Assembly: GCA_025352665.1 (NCBI GenBank)
Contig: JANXSM010000118.1
Location: 50,506 to 114,505 of the forward strand
Direction: 5' to 3'
DNA: 64,000 nt
From: Rhodospirillales bacterium
GTDB lineage: Bacteria; Pseudomonadota; Alphaproteobacteria; Acetobacterales; Acetobacteraceae
The notes under the pieces were generated by a model, which saw only the letters and a list, made by a program, of their open reading frames with translations, ran no database searches and had not been told where the DNA came from. Every line of letters starts with the position of its first letter. Positions within the stretch are counted from its first letter, which is position 1. The translations under genes and the position numbers were made by a program. Shown one piece after another: positions 17,313-24,631 of the stretch.

Positions 17313-18157
17313 TACACATGCGCCTTGGGGATATAGTGCAAGGCTCGGGTTTCGATGAAGGCCACAAGCCAATACATGACGATTCCGATGAGGGTTAGCA
17401 GGAAGATCGCGTCGAACACCATGGCGGTATTCGCCTGGCCCTCGCCGAATGTGATGAGATAGCCAAGCCCCACCTCGCCGCCCACGAGTTCGCCGACAGT
17501 GACGCCGATCACTGCGAGCGTGGCGCCGATACGCAGGCCGGCCATGAGGTTGGGCACTGACGATGGAAATCGCACCTTCCAGAAGATCTGGCTGCCATTC
17601 ATGGAGTAGGCTCGGGCGAGGTTGACGAGGTCGCGGTCCACCGTGCGCATTGATTGCAGCACGTTGACCAGGATGGGGAAGAACACCACTAACACCGTCA
17701 CGATCAGCTTCGGTATGGCGTTGTAGCCGAACCACATGATGAACAAAGGTGCGAAGGCGACTTTTGGGGCGATCTGCAACGCCAGGATATAGGGCGACAG
17801 GATGCGTTCCCACAGCGGCGAGAGGCCGAGCAGATAGCCGAACACGGCGCCGAACAATCCGCCCAGCGCGAAGCCGATGACGGCCATCGTGGTGGTGGAG
17901 CCGATGTGCATCAGCAGATTTTCCTGCGACCACATGCGGACCATTTCTTCAACCAGCGCAGAGGGCACCGGGATGATGTATTTCGGAACGCCCAGTGCCG
18001 GCGGCAGATATTGCCAGATCACCAGTGCGATGAAGGCGACCAGCAGGCTCGCGCCCGGCAGCACCACCGCCTGAAGCCAGCCCGGCAGCGAAGCGCTGCT
18101 CGGCCCGTCCATTCCCCGCGGCAGCGAGGCTGTGAGCTCGTCAGCCGACGAAGGCAT
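17312..18157 (-). CDS. ABC transporter permease (nitrate/taurine/sulfonate type)
   Basis: The product has 281 residues from ATG 18157, overlapping the binding-protein gene by 17 bases. About six hydrophobic helices are seen, and the ATPase-contact loop reads N-L-A-R-A-Y-S-M-N-G-S-Q-I-F-W-K-V-R-F-P-S-S. It matches the SsuC/TauC/ThiX permease family. Together with the binding protein and ATPase encoded upstream it forms one importer at the head of the degradative operon, presumably bringing in the substrate. Confidence 0.92.
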   Translation of the reverse strand: MPSSADELTASLPRGMDGPSSASLPGWLQAVVLPGASLLVAFIALVIWQYLPPALGVPKYIIPVPSALVEEMVRMWSQENLLMHIGSTTTMAVIGFALGGLFGAVFGYLLGLSPLWERILSPYILALQIAPKVAFAPLFIMWFGYNAIPKLIVTVLVVFFPILVNVLQSMRTVDRDLVNLARAYSMNGSQIFWKVRFPSSVPNLMAGLRIGATLAVIGVTVGELVGGEVGLGYLITFGEGQANTAMVFDAIFLLTLIGIVMYWLVAFIETRALHYIPKAHV

Positions 18158-19115
18158 TGGTGTAGAGCTCCTCAACGGGAACAGCAGTTTGGATGACGCC
18201 GGTTTCCATGAATCGATCCTGCACGATCTTGAGGCGTTTCGGATCGAACTGGCCGAGCTTGGTGGGCGGTGTCGTTGCGTAGACGTCGGTTGTATATCGG
18301 CGAAGGATAGTTGCGATCTCCGCCTCCTTGCCGGCCTGCTGCGGCACCGCTGCCACATAGTCCTTCGCGGCTGACACGGGATCGTCCATGAAATCGTGCA
18401 TCGCATGCAGAAGAGCCGTGATAAAGCCGCGCACGGCCTGGGGGCGCTTCTGGATGATGTCGTCCGATGCCAAAACCGCCTGCGCCATGGCAGGGAACAC
18501 CGCATCGAGCGGGAGATAGTCCAGCGGCACGCCGGCGGTTTCCAGGACGATCGACCATTCAGGCACGGACACGATGGCGTCGAGCGATCCAGATATCATG
18601 AGCTGCGTGACGCCGGCCGGCCCGACTGCCTGGATTTCGAGGTCGGTCTTCTTCACACCCACCGTGGCCAAGGCGCCCAGCAGCGAGTAATAGCCGGTGT
18701 CCTGGTAGCCGATAACGCCGACCTTTTTGCCACGCAGGCCCGCGATTGAGGTCACGCCTGCAGGTTTGCGCGCCACGATCTGATACAGCGACTTGCCGCC
18801 GAGCAATGCCACGCCGCGCACCGGCAGGCCGTTGGCGCGCACGATCATGGAAGTTTCACCGGCGCCGCCGCCGAGGTCGCCGTTGCCGACGGCCACCTGC
18901 TTGGCGACATCGGCGCCGCCTTTGCCAGTCTGGAAATTCACGGTCAGGCCCTGCGCCGCATAGTACCCGCGTTTCAGCGCCAGGTGGTGCGGCGCGAAGG
19001 CCGGCAGGAACGAGGGCGCGGGGAACAGGTAACTCACTGCCTGGTCGGCCCGCGCCATACGAATGGCGGGGGCTGCGAGCACGCTGCCAAGCACGAGGCG
19101 TCTGGTGATCGGCAT
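18141..19115 (-). CDS. ABC transporter substrate-binding protein (NMT1/SsuA-like)
   Basis: The product has 324 residues from ATG 19115, preceded by AAGGAAA. The N-terminus M-P-I-T-R-R-L-V-L-G-S-V-L-A-A-P is a twin-arginine-like export signal. G-Y-Y-A-A-Q-G-L-T-V and G-D-L-G-G-G-A-G-E-T-S-M are typical of the NMT1 family that binds nitrate, taurine, sulfonates, thiamine precursors and aromatic acids such as phthalates. Given the enzymes in the operon an aromatic acid is the likeliest ligand. An earlier in-frame ATG at 19151 would spoil the signal peptide. Confidence 0.9.
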   Translation of the reverse strand: MPITRRLVLGSVLAAPAIRMARADQAVSYLFPAPSFLPAFAPHHLALKRGYYAAQGLTVNFQTGKGGADVAKQVAVGNGDLGGGAGETSMIVRANGLPVRGVALLGGKSLYQIVARKPAGVTSIAGLRGKKVGVIGYQDTGYYSLLGALATVGVKKTDLEIQAVGPAGVTQLMISGSLDAIVSVPEWSIVLETAGVPLDYLPLDAVFPAMAQAVLASDDIIQKRPQAVRGFITALLHAMHDFMDDPVSAAKDYVAAVPQQAGKEAEIATILRRYTTDVYATTPPTKLGQFDPKRLKIVQDRFMETGVIQTAVPVEELYTNAFVG

Positions 19116-19143
19116 GGCGCGGTTTCCTTTTTCGTAGGTGGCA

Positions 19144-19959
19144 TCAGCCATCGAGGCGTTCTTCGAGGTGCAGGGCGTCAAACAGGTGGGCCATCAACGC
19201 GCGCGCGCGCGGCAGCGACTGGCGGGCGAGCGGATTGTCGCGATGCGGCAGGCCGACATCGATGTTCTCGACGATCCGGCCCGGCCGCTCGCTCATCACC
19301 AGGATGCGGTCCGACATCGCAACCGCCTCGGACAGGTCGTGCGTGATCAGCAGCGTGGTGACGCCGGTGGTTGCGATCGTGTCGGCGAAGCTGCGTTGCA
19401 GCACCAGCTTGGTCTGTGCGTCCAGCGCCGAGAACGGTTCGTCGAGCAGCACCATCTCGGGCTCGATGGCCAGCGTGCGGGCCAGCGCGGCGCGTTGCCT
19501 TTGGCCGCCGGACAACTGGTAGGGATAACGCTCGGCCAGTTCCAGCAGCCGGCAGCGCTTTAGCTCCCGCAGCGCCCGCTCGCGCCGGGCGGTGGCGGAA
19601 AGGCCGCGGGTTTCCAGCCCGAATTCCACATTGTGCAGGATGGTACGCCAGGGCAGCAGCAGGTCCTTCTGCAGCATGAAGCCGACATGCTGGCTTGGCC
19701 CAAGCACCGGCGCGCCGCCGAGATGCACCACACCCTCGCTGGGCTGGTCGAGGCCTGCCACAAGATTGAGGATGGTGCTTTTGCCGCAGCCCGAGGGCCC
19801 CACAACAGAAACGAACTCGCCCCGCGCCACGGTGAAAGACAGTTTTTCGATGGCGGTGAACAAAGCATGCCCGCGTCCACGACCGGCAAATCGTCGCGTG
19901 ACGTGGCTGAGTTCGAGGGCAGGTGCGGCGGTCAGCATCGCGAGGGGTAGGGTGTTCAA
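19144..19959 (-). CDS. ABC transporter ATPase, first gene of the degradative operon
   Basis: The product has 271 residues from TTG 19959, preceded by GGAGAG at 7 bases; ATG 19938 is the alternative. Walker A G-P-S-G-C-G-K-S-T, Q-loop M-L-Q-K-D-L-L-L-P-W, signature L-S-G-G-Q-R-Q-R, Walker B V-L-L-D-E-P and H-loop T-H-D are all intact. The Q-loop L-L-P-W is typical of SsuB/TauB-type ATPases. It energises the adjoining permease and binding protein. The operon promoter should lie within 19960-20297. Confidence 0.93.
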   Translation of the reverse strand: MNTLPLAMLTAAPALELSHVTRRFAGRGRGHALFTAIEKLSFTVARGEFVSVVGPSGCGKSTILNLVAGLDQPSEGVVHLGGAPVLGPSQHVGFMLQKDLLLPWRTILHNVEFGLETRGLSATARRERALRELKRCRLLELAERYPYQLSGGQRQRAALARTLAIEPEMVLLDEPFSALDAQTKLVLQRSFADTIATTGVTTLLITHDLSEAVAMSDRILVMSERPGRIVENIDVGLPHRDNPLARQSLPRARALMAHLFDALHLEERLDG

Positions 19960-20297
19960 TTATGAACTCTCCGTTCACAAAGTATCGCTATCCTTCTCCC
20001 GCACCACCGGCGCTGTCAAACGCTTTGTGGCGGACGATCGCCGCCCCATTCAGGTGTGGTGTCGCCTGCGGGTCGGTGTGTGCGCGCTCAGATGCCGACT
20101 GACGCGGCCGGCTGTACCTTCTCAGTTGCAGGCACAAGCAGCAAGGTAACCTATGGCACCCATCGAACCCGGGACAACCGCGCCGGAGACCAGAGTGCTG
20201 CCGCACCGCTTTCCGACGAAGGATGAAAGATCCGACGGACCCGTCCGCTTCGGGTCGAGAGCAGCCATTCCTTTCGGGAGCCTGATGATATTTGGGA
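19960..20297. other. 338-bp intergenic region between the degradative operon and the ssu-like genes
   Basis: The stretch lies upstream of the ATPase gene and downstream of the sulfonate binding-protein gene, both on the minus strand, so it should hold the operon promoter and the terminator of the ssu unit. I see no convincing -35/-10 pair, RNA gene or complete gene. A minus-strand segment reading M-A-A-L-D-P-K-R-T is a spurious translation pattern often seen in such genomes. Confidence 0.5.
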
Positions 20298-21245
20298 CTA
20301 GCCGCTCCCGGCCCGGATGGCGCCTGCGAAAGTTGCGTCCAATACTGTGGTGGCGGTGAACGGGCTGCGCAGCAGACCCGTGCGGCTGTAGGTGTCGGCC
20401 ACGCGCTGCAGATCGGTGGCGACCGTCGCGTCCGGCGTTACGATGCTCTCGCGTGTGCGGGTGAACCACAGATGCGGCACCGATTCGGGAAAGCCCATCA
20501 GCTTGGCCCATTGGGCCGCGTAGGCGTCGGTGTTGTTGTCTGCCCAGCGACGGGCGGCGGCCAGCCTTCGGACGAAATCCTCCAGTGCCGGGCGCTTTTC
20601 GGCAATCGCCGAGACGGTGGCAGCCTGGAAGCCGAGGCCGGGGGTGATGCCTTCGCCGGTGACCACCCGGCGGGCGCCTTCGAGCACCTCGGCTTGGGAG
20701 GTGTAGGGCTCCCAGGTCGACCATGCATCGACGGCGCCGCTCGACATTGCCGTCTTGGCATCGGCTGGCAGCAGGAAGGCGAGCTGCACGTCGGCCGTGG
20801 TCATGTGGTTCGCCTCGAGGGCGGCGAGTATGAGGTAATGGCCGATGGAGCCGCGGCCGGTGGCGATACGCTTGCCGCGCAGGTCGGCGAAGCTTTTGGC
20901 CGGGCTAACACCGCGCACCAGCACTGCCAGGCCCTGCTGGCTGCTCCGTCTCGCCGCGATGCCGCGGATCGGCGCCCCGCCGGCGGCGGCAAAGACGAAG
21001 GGCGCGTCGCCGATGTTGCCACCGTCGATGGCGCCCGCGTTCATCGCCTCCGCGAGAGGGGCGGCAGCTGCGAACTCGCTCCATTCGATGCGGTAGGGCA
21101 CGCCTTCGAGCAGGCCTGCGGCCTTCATCATCGCTTGCACGTTGCCGCGTTGGTCGCCCATGCGCAGCGTGATCCCAGCGGCGCGGGCCGGTCGCATCGC
21201 GAGGGCGGCGAGCCCGAGGCCGACGGCGTGACGACGCCGGATCAT
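20298..21245 (-). CDS. ssuA: Sulfonate ABC transporter substrate-binding protein
   Basis: The product has 315 residues from ATG 21245, overlapping the monooxygenase stop (ATGA). The N-terminus M-I-R-R-R-H-A-V-G-L-G-L-A-A-L-A-M-R-P-A-R-A is an Arg-rich export signal. The mature part has I-D-G-G-N-I-G-D-A-P, L-R-G-K-R-I-A-T-G-R-G-S-I-G-H-Y and V-D-A-W-S-T-W-E-P-Y, all typical of SsuA-type aliphatic sulfonate-binding proteins. It is the last gene of an ssuC-B-D-A-ordered unit and would deliver alkanesulfonates to the permease. The gene symbol is assigned by family and context. Confidence 0.87.
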   Translation of the reverse strand: MIRRRHAVGLGLAALAMRPARAAGITLRMGDQRGNVQAMMKAAGLLEGVPYRIEWSEFAAAAPLAEAMNAGAIDGGNIGDAPFVFAAAGGAPIRGIAARRSSQQGLAVLVRGVSPAKSFADLRGKRIATGRGSIGHYLILAALEANHMTTADVQLAFLLPADAKTAMSSGAVDAWSTWEPYTSQAEVLEGARRVVTGEGITPGLGFQAATVSAIAEKRPALEDFVRRLAAARRWADNNTDAYAAQWAKLMGFPESVPHLWFTRTRESIVTPDATVATDLQRVADTYSRTGLLRSPFTATTVLDATFAGAIRAGSG

Positions 21246-22345
21246 GCCGCCACCCCCGCGCGCTGGCGACGGGCGTAGAGGTCGCGGGTCAGCGGCAGAA
21301 GATGGCGGCCGTATTCCAGCGCATCCTCCAGCGGATCGAAGCCGCGGATCAGGAAGGTGCTCACGCCCAGCGCCTGATAGTCGAGGAACGCCTCGGCCAC
21401 CTGCTCGGGCGTTCCAACCAGGGCGGTGGTGTTGCCGCGTGCGCCGGTGACCCGGGCGATGGCGGTGTAGAGCCGCCCCTCCGGGCGATCGCCCAGGGCG
21501 GCGGCGGCCAGCAGGCGCTGCGATCCGGCATTGGCCGGCTGGGCCGTGACCGGTCCCAGGGCCGCCTCGCCGCGCACGTGCTGGATACGGGCCAGGATCG
21601 CCTCGGCCTTTTCCCAGGCCTCCGCCTCGGTGCGGCCCAGGATCGGCCGGAACGACAGGCTGAACCCCACGCGGCGGCCATGTTTCGCTGCCTCCGCCTG
21701 CACACGGCCGGTGATTTCGGCGACCTGCGCTCGGGTTTCTCCCCACAGTGCATAGATATCGGCATGTTTGCCGGCAACGCGGACCGCAGCCTCCGACGCG
21801 CCGCCGAAATAAACCGGCAGGCGCGGCTTCTGCACGGAACGGACCTCAGGCGAAGCGCCGCGGATATGATAGTACGGGCCCTCATGATCGATCGGACCAT
21901 CGGCGGTCCAGATACGCTTGAGGATGTCGACATATTCGTCGGTGCGCGCGTAGCGGGCATCCTTGTCGAGCCAATCGCCATCGCGGGCCTGGTCGGTATC
22001 GTCGCCGCCGCTGATGATATGGATGGCGGCGCGCCCGCCACTCAACTGGTCCAACGTCGCAAAATCGCGGGCCGCCGTGCTGGGCGCGCGAAAGCCCGGG
22101 CGATGGGCGACCAGGAAACCCACCTTCTTGGTGTGCGCTGCCGCGTGGGTGGCAAGCTGCAGACCGTCTGGCCCGTTGCTGTGCCAGCCAATCAGCACGC
22201 GGTCGAACCCGCCGCCATCGCCGGCATGGGCCTCGTGCGCCTGCGCGGAGGCCACAAGATATGCTGGGTCGATCGCCGGTCCGACCGCCCGCAGGATTTC
22301 GGACTGCGCGCGCGGCTGGATCATGCCGATGAATTCGAGGCTCAT
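21242..22345 (-). CDS. ssuD: FMN-dependent alkanesulfonate monooxygenase-like (LLM class)
   Basis: The product has 367 residues, a usual SsuD length. Luciferase-like signs are G-F-L-V-A-H-R-P-G near residue 78, H-I-I-S-G-G-D-D-T-D-Q-A-R-D-G-D near 110, D-E-Y-V-D-I-L-K-R-I-W and V-Y-F-G-G-A-S-E-A-A. The H-I-I-S-G-G segment followed by Y-x-R-x-x-E-Y matches SsuD. With FMNH2 it releases sulfite from alkanesulfonates. No flavin reductase (ssuE) gene is adjacent, so reduced flavin must come from elsewhere. It is coupled to its neighbours by 4-base overlaps on both sides. Confidence 0.88.
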   Translation of the reverse strand: MSLEFIGMIQPRAQSEILRAVGPAIDPAYLVASAQAHEAHAGDGGGFDRVLIGWHSNGPDGLQLATHAAAHTKKVGFLVAHRPGFRAPSTAARDFATLDQLSGGRAAIHIISGGDDTDQARDGDWLDKDARYARTDEYVDILKRIWTADGPIDHEGPYYHIRGASPEVRSVQKPRLPVYFGGASEAAVRVAGKHADIYALWGETRAQVAEITGRVQAEAAKHGRRVGFSLSFRPILGRTEAEAWEKAEAILARIQHVRGEAALGPVTAQPANAGSQRLLAAAALGDRPEGRLYTAIARVTGARGNTTALVGTPEQVAEAFLDYQALGVSTFLIRGFDPLEDALEYGRHLLPLTRDLYARRQRAGVAA

Positions 22346-23091
22346 GCGAAGACTCCTTCGTGTGAATATACGCCGAGCCGCTCCAGCAGCCGGGTGCGCA
22401 ACGTGAGGAATTCAACCGCACCACGATCGCGCGGCCGAGGGGCGTGGTTGGCAACGTCGAGCACGATGCGGCCGTGCTCCAGCACCAGGATGCGGTCGGC
22501 CAGCGCCACCGCTTCGTCCACGTCATGCGTCACCAGCAGGGTGGCGGGGCGGTGGCGACGCCACAGGTCGAGCACCAGCGCGTGCATGCGCAGCCGGGTC
22601 AGTGCGTCCAGCGCTGCGAAAGGCTCGTCGAGCAGCAGCAGGCCGGGTGCGCGGACCAGGGCGCGGGCCAGCGCCACCCGCTGCGCCTCGCCGCCGGACA
22701 GCGTGGCCGGCCACGCATGCAACCGATGGGTCAGGCCGACTTCCGCCAACGCCTCCGCGGCCCGGGCGTTCGCGTCGGCGCCGGTCAAGCCGAGCGCCAC
22801 GTTGGAGTGCACGGTTTTCCATGGCAGCAGCAGCGGCTGCTGGAATGCCACGGCCACTGGCTGGGGCAGGGCCACCACGGCATCATCAGGCACTGGGTCG
22901 AGACCGGCAAGCGTGCGGAGCAGGGTGGTCTTGCCCGAGCCGCTCGCGCCGAGCAGGGCCACGAACTGTCCGGGCTGGATGTCGAGGTCAAGCCGGTCGA
23001 GCACGGCGGGGCCTTGGAACCGCCGCGTCAGGTTGCGTATCCGCGCGCCGCCGGGGCCATCGAGCAGGATGGGAGAGATGCTTCCGTCCAT
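22342..23091 (-). CDS. ssuB: Sulfonate ABC transporter ATPase
   Basis: The product has 249 residues from ATG 23091, four bases after the permease stop. Walker A G-A-S-G-S-G-K-T-T, Q-loop F-Q-Q-P-L-L-L-P-W, signature L-S-G-G-E-A-Q-R, Walker B L-L-L-D-E-P-F-A-A-L-D and T-H-D are present. The C-terminal P-R-P-R-D-R-G tail is typical of SsuB. It powers import by the adjoining permease. Confidence 0.9.
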   Translation of the reverse strand: MDGSISPILLDGPGGARIRNLTRRFQGPAVLDRLDLDIQPGQFVALLGASGSGKTTLLRTLAGLDPVPDDAVVALPQPVAVAFQQPLLLPWKTVHSNVALGLTGADANARAAEALAEVGLTHRLHAWPATLSGGEAQRVALARALVRAPGLLLLDEPFAALDALTRLRMHALVLDLWRRHRPATLLVTHDVDEAVALADRILVLEHGRIVLDVANHAPRPRDRGAVEFLTLRTRLLERLGVYSHEGVFA

Positions 23092-23095
23092 GATG

Positions 23096-23908
23096 TCAGT
23101 TCCGCACCAGTTGCGGGCGCCAGGCGAGCATGCGGCGTTCCAGCCCCCGCACCAGCGTGTCGGCGAGCAGGCCGAGCAGGGCGTAGAGCAGCAGGCCAAC
23201 CAGGATCACGTCGGTGCGCAGGAAGTCGCGCGCGTCGTTGATCAGAAAGCCGATGCCGGCATTGGCATTGATCTGCTCGGCCACCACCAGCGACAGCCAG
23301 GCGGTGCCCAGGCTCATGCGCAGCCCCACCAGCGCCTGCGGCAGGGCGGCCGGCAGCACGACATGGCCGATCAGGCCGCGACGATCGAGCCCGAACACGC
23401 GGCCCATTTCGACCAGCCGCGGTTCCACGCCGCGGACGCCGGCGAACACGTTGAGGTAGATCGGGAACGCCGTGCCAAGCGCCACCAGCGCGATCTTGGG
23501 GGTTTCGCCGATGCCGAACCACAGGATGAACAGCGGCACCAGGGCCAGAAAGGGCAGGGTGCGCAGCATCTGCACCGGCGCATCCACCACCGTCTCACCG
23601 AGTCGGGACAGCCCGGCGACCAGGGCGAGGCCGGTGCCGAGCGAAACCCCGATCGCAAGGCCGGCTGCGACCCGCCCGAGGGACACCGCCAGATGCCACG
23701 GCAATTCGCCGGAGACGGTCAGCCCCCATGCGGTCACCAGCACCTGCAGGGGCGAGGCCAGGGTGCGCACCGAGATGGGCCCGGTCATGGCCAACGCCTG
23801 CCAGGCGAGCACAAGCACGAGCGGCGTGACCAGTCGTCGCCAACCGGTGAAACTCCAGGCGAGCCGGATCGACGATACGACCGGCCGCCCCATCGTGGTT
23901 GCAGACAT
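23096..23908 (-). CDS. ssuC: Sulfonate ABC transporter permease
   Basis: The product has 270 residues with ATG 23908 preceded by GGAAGGAA. About six membrane segments are seen; the ATPase-contact loop reads E-M-G-R-V-F-G-L-D-R-R-G-L-I-G-H-V-V-L-P-A-A, and V-A-E-Q-I-N-A-N-A-G-I-G-F-L is typical of SsuC. It is the first gene of the ssu-like unit. A short reading frame with its own ribosome-binding site lies 73 bases upstream. Confidence 0.9.
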   Translation of the reverse strand: MSATTMGRPVVSSIRLAWSFTGWRRLVTPLVLVLAWQALAMTGPISVRTLASPLQVLVTAWGLTVSGELPWHLAVSLGRVAAGLAIGVSLGTGLALVAGLSRLGETVVDAPVQMLRTLPFLALVPLFILWFGIGETPKIALVALGTAFPIYLNVFAGVRGVEPRLVEMGRVFGLDRRGLIGHVVLPAALPQALVGLRMSLGTAWLSLVVAEQINANAGIGFLINDARDFLRTDVILVGLLLYALLGLLADTLVRGLERRMLAWRPQLVRN

Positions 23909-23981
23909 GCGGCGTTCCTTCCAGGGCCGGGTGTGCGGTCCTGTTTCAGTGAGATGATGAGATGTGCGGGAAAGCCCGGTG

Positions 23982-24014
23982 TCAGCCCGGACAGCGATCC
24001 ATGTGTGCAGTCAT
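23982..24014 (-). CDS. Possible 10-residue leader peptide upstream of ssuC
   Basis: GGGAG sits 8 bases before an ATG that encodes M-T-A-H-M-D-R-C-P-G and then TGA. The frame lies 73 bases upstream of the first sulfonate gene on the same strand. Its good ribosome-binding site and its cysteine codon make a sulfur-responsive leader conceivable. No attenuator hairpin is evident after it, so it may be chance. Confidence 0.3.
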   Translation of the reverse strand: MTAHMDRCPG

Positions 24015-24139
24015 CGCGGCAACTCCCAATCCGAGCGCGGAGAGTGGGCGTTGTTCGGGGCGGTTCTCAAGAGCACGGATCGGCAAAGATCGGCGCGGCC
24101 AGGGCATGGAACTCTAAGCCACAAGCGGCTGGTAGAACG

Positions 24140-24631
24140 CTATTCTTCGCTCTCAGCACGCCGGTCGCGAAACGCCCGCGCCGGCAGCGGATAGGCGGTG
24201 GTGCGCTTCAACTGTTCCATCGAGAAGTGCGACGTCACGTTCTTCAGCGGCACCGCGGCCACCAGACGTTTGTAGAAGGCGTCGAACTCCGCCATGTCAG
24301 GCACCGCGACCCGCAGCATATAGTCGACCTCGCCAGCCATCCGGTGCGCCTCCATCACCTCTGGCATCGCCGCGATGGTTGCAGCGAACCCCTGCAACCA
24401 GGCCGGCGTGTGCTCCGCTGCCTCGATGGCCACGAACACGATCAGCCCCACGCCCACCTGCACCGGGTCCACCAGCACCACTCGGCGGATAACGACGCCG
24501 GACGCCTCCAGCTTCTGCACCCGTTTCCACACCGGCGTGGCCGACAAACCCACCTGCTCGGCGAGCTGGGCCATCGACAGAGTCGAATCGTCCTGCAGCA
24601 GGGCCAGCAGTTTGCGGTCGACCTCGTCCAT
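24140..24631 (-). CDS. Lrp/AsnC-family transcriptional regulator
   Basis: The product has 163 residues. The N-terminal helix-turn-helix reads D-R-K-L-L-A-L-L-Q-D-D-S...L-A-E-Q-V-G-L-S-A-T-P-V-W-K-R-V-Q-K-L-E. The C-terminal RAM/AsnC ligand domain includes V-M-E-A-H-R-M-A-G-E-V-D-Y-M-L-R-V. The start overlaps the phosphoglucomutase stop as TGATG, so it is translated with that gene. Such regulators sense amino acids; the target here cannot be read. Confidence 0.93.
   Translation of the reverse strand: MDEVDRKLLALLQDDSTLSMAQLAEQVGLSATPVWKRVQKLEASGVVIRRVVLVDPVQVGVGLIVFVAIEAAEHTPAWLQGFAATIAAMPEVMEAHRMAGEVDYMLRVAVPDMAEFDAFYKRLVAAVPLKNVTSHFSMEQLKRTTAYPLPARAFRDRRAESEE

Noticed and set aside
20122..20724. 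A 200-codon minus-strand frame running into the intergenic region beside ssuA
   Set aside because: It overlaps the real ssuA gene out of frame; the M-A-A-L-D-P-K-R-T part is a common spurious translation.
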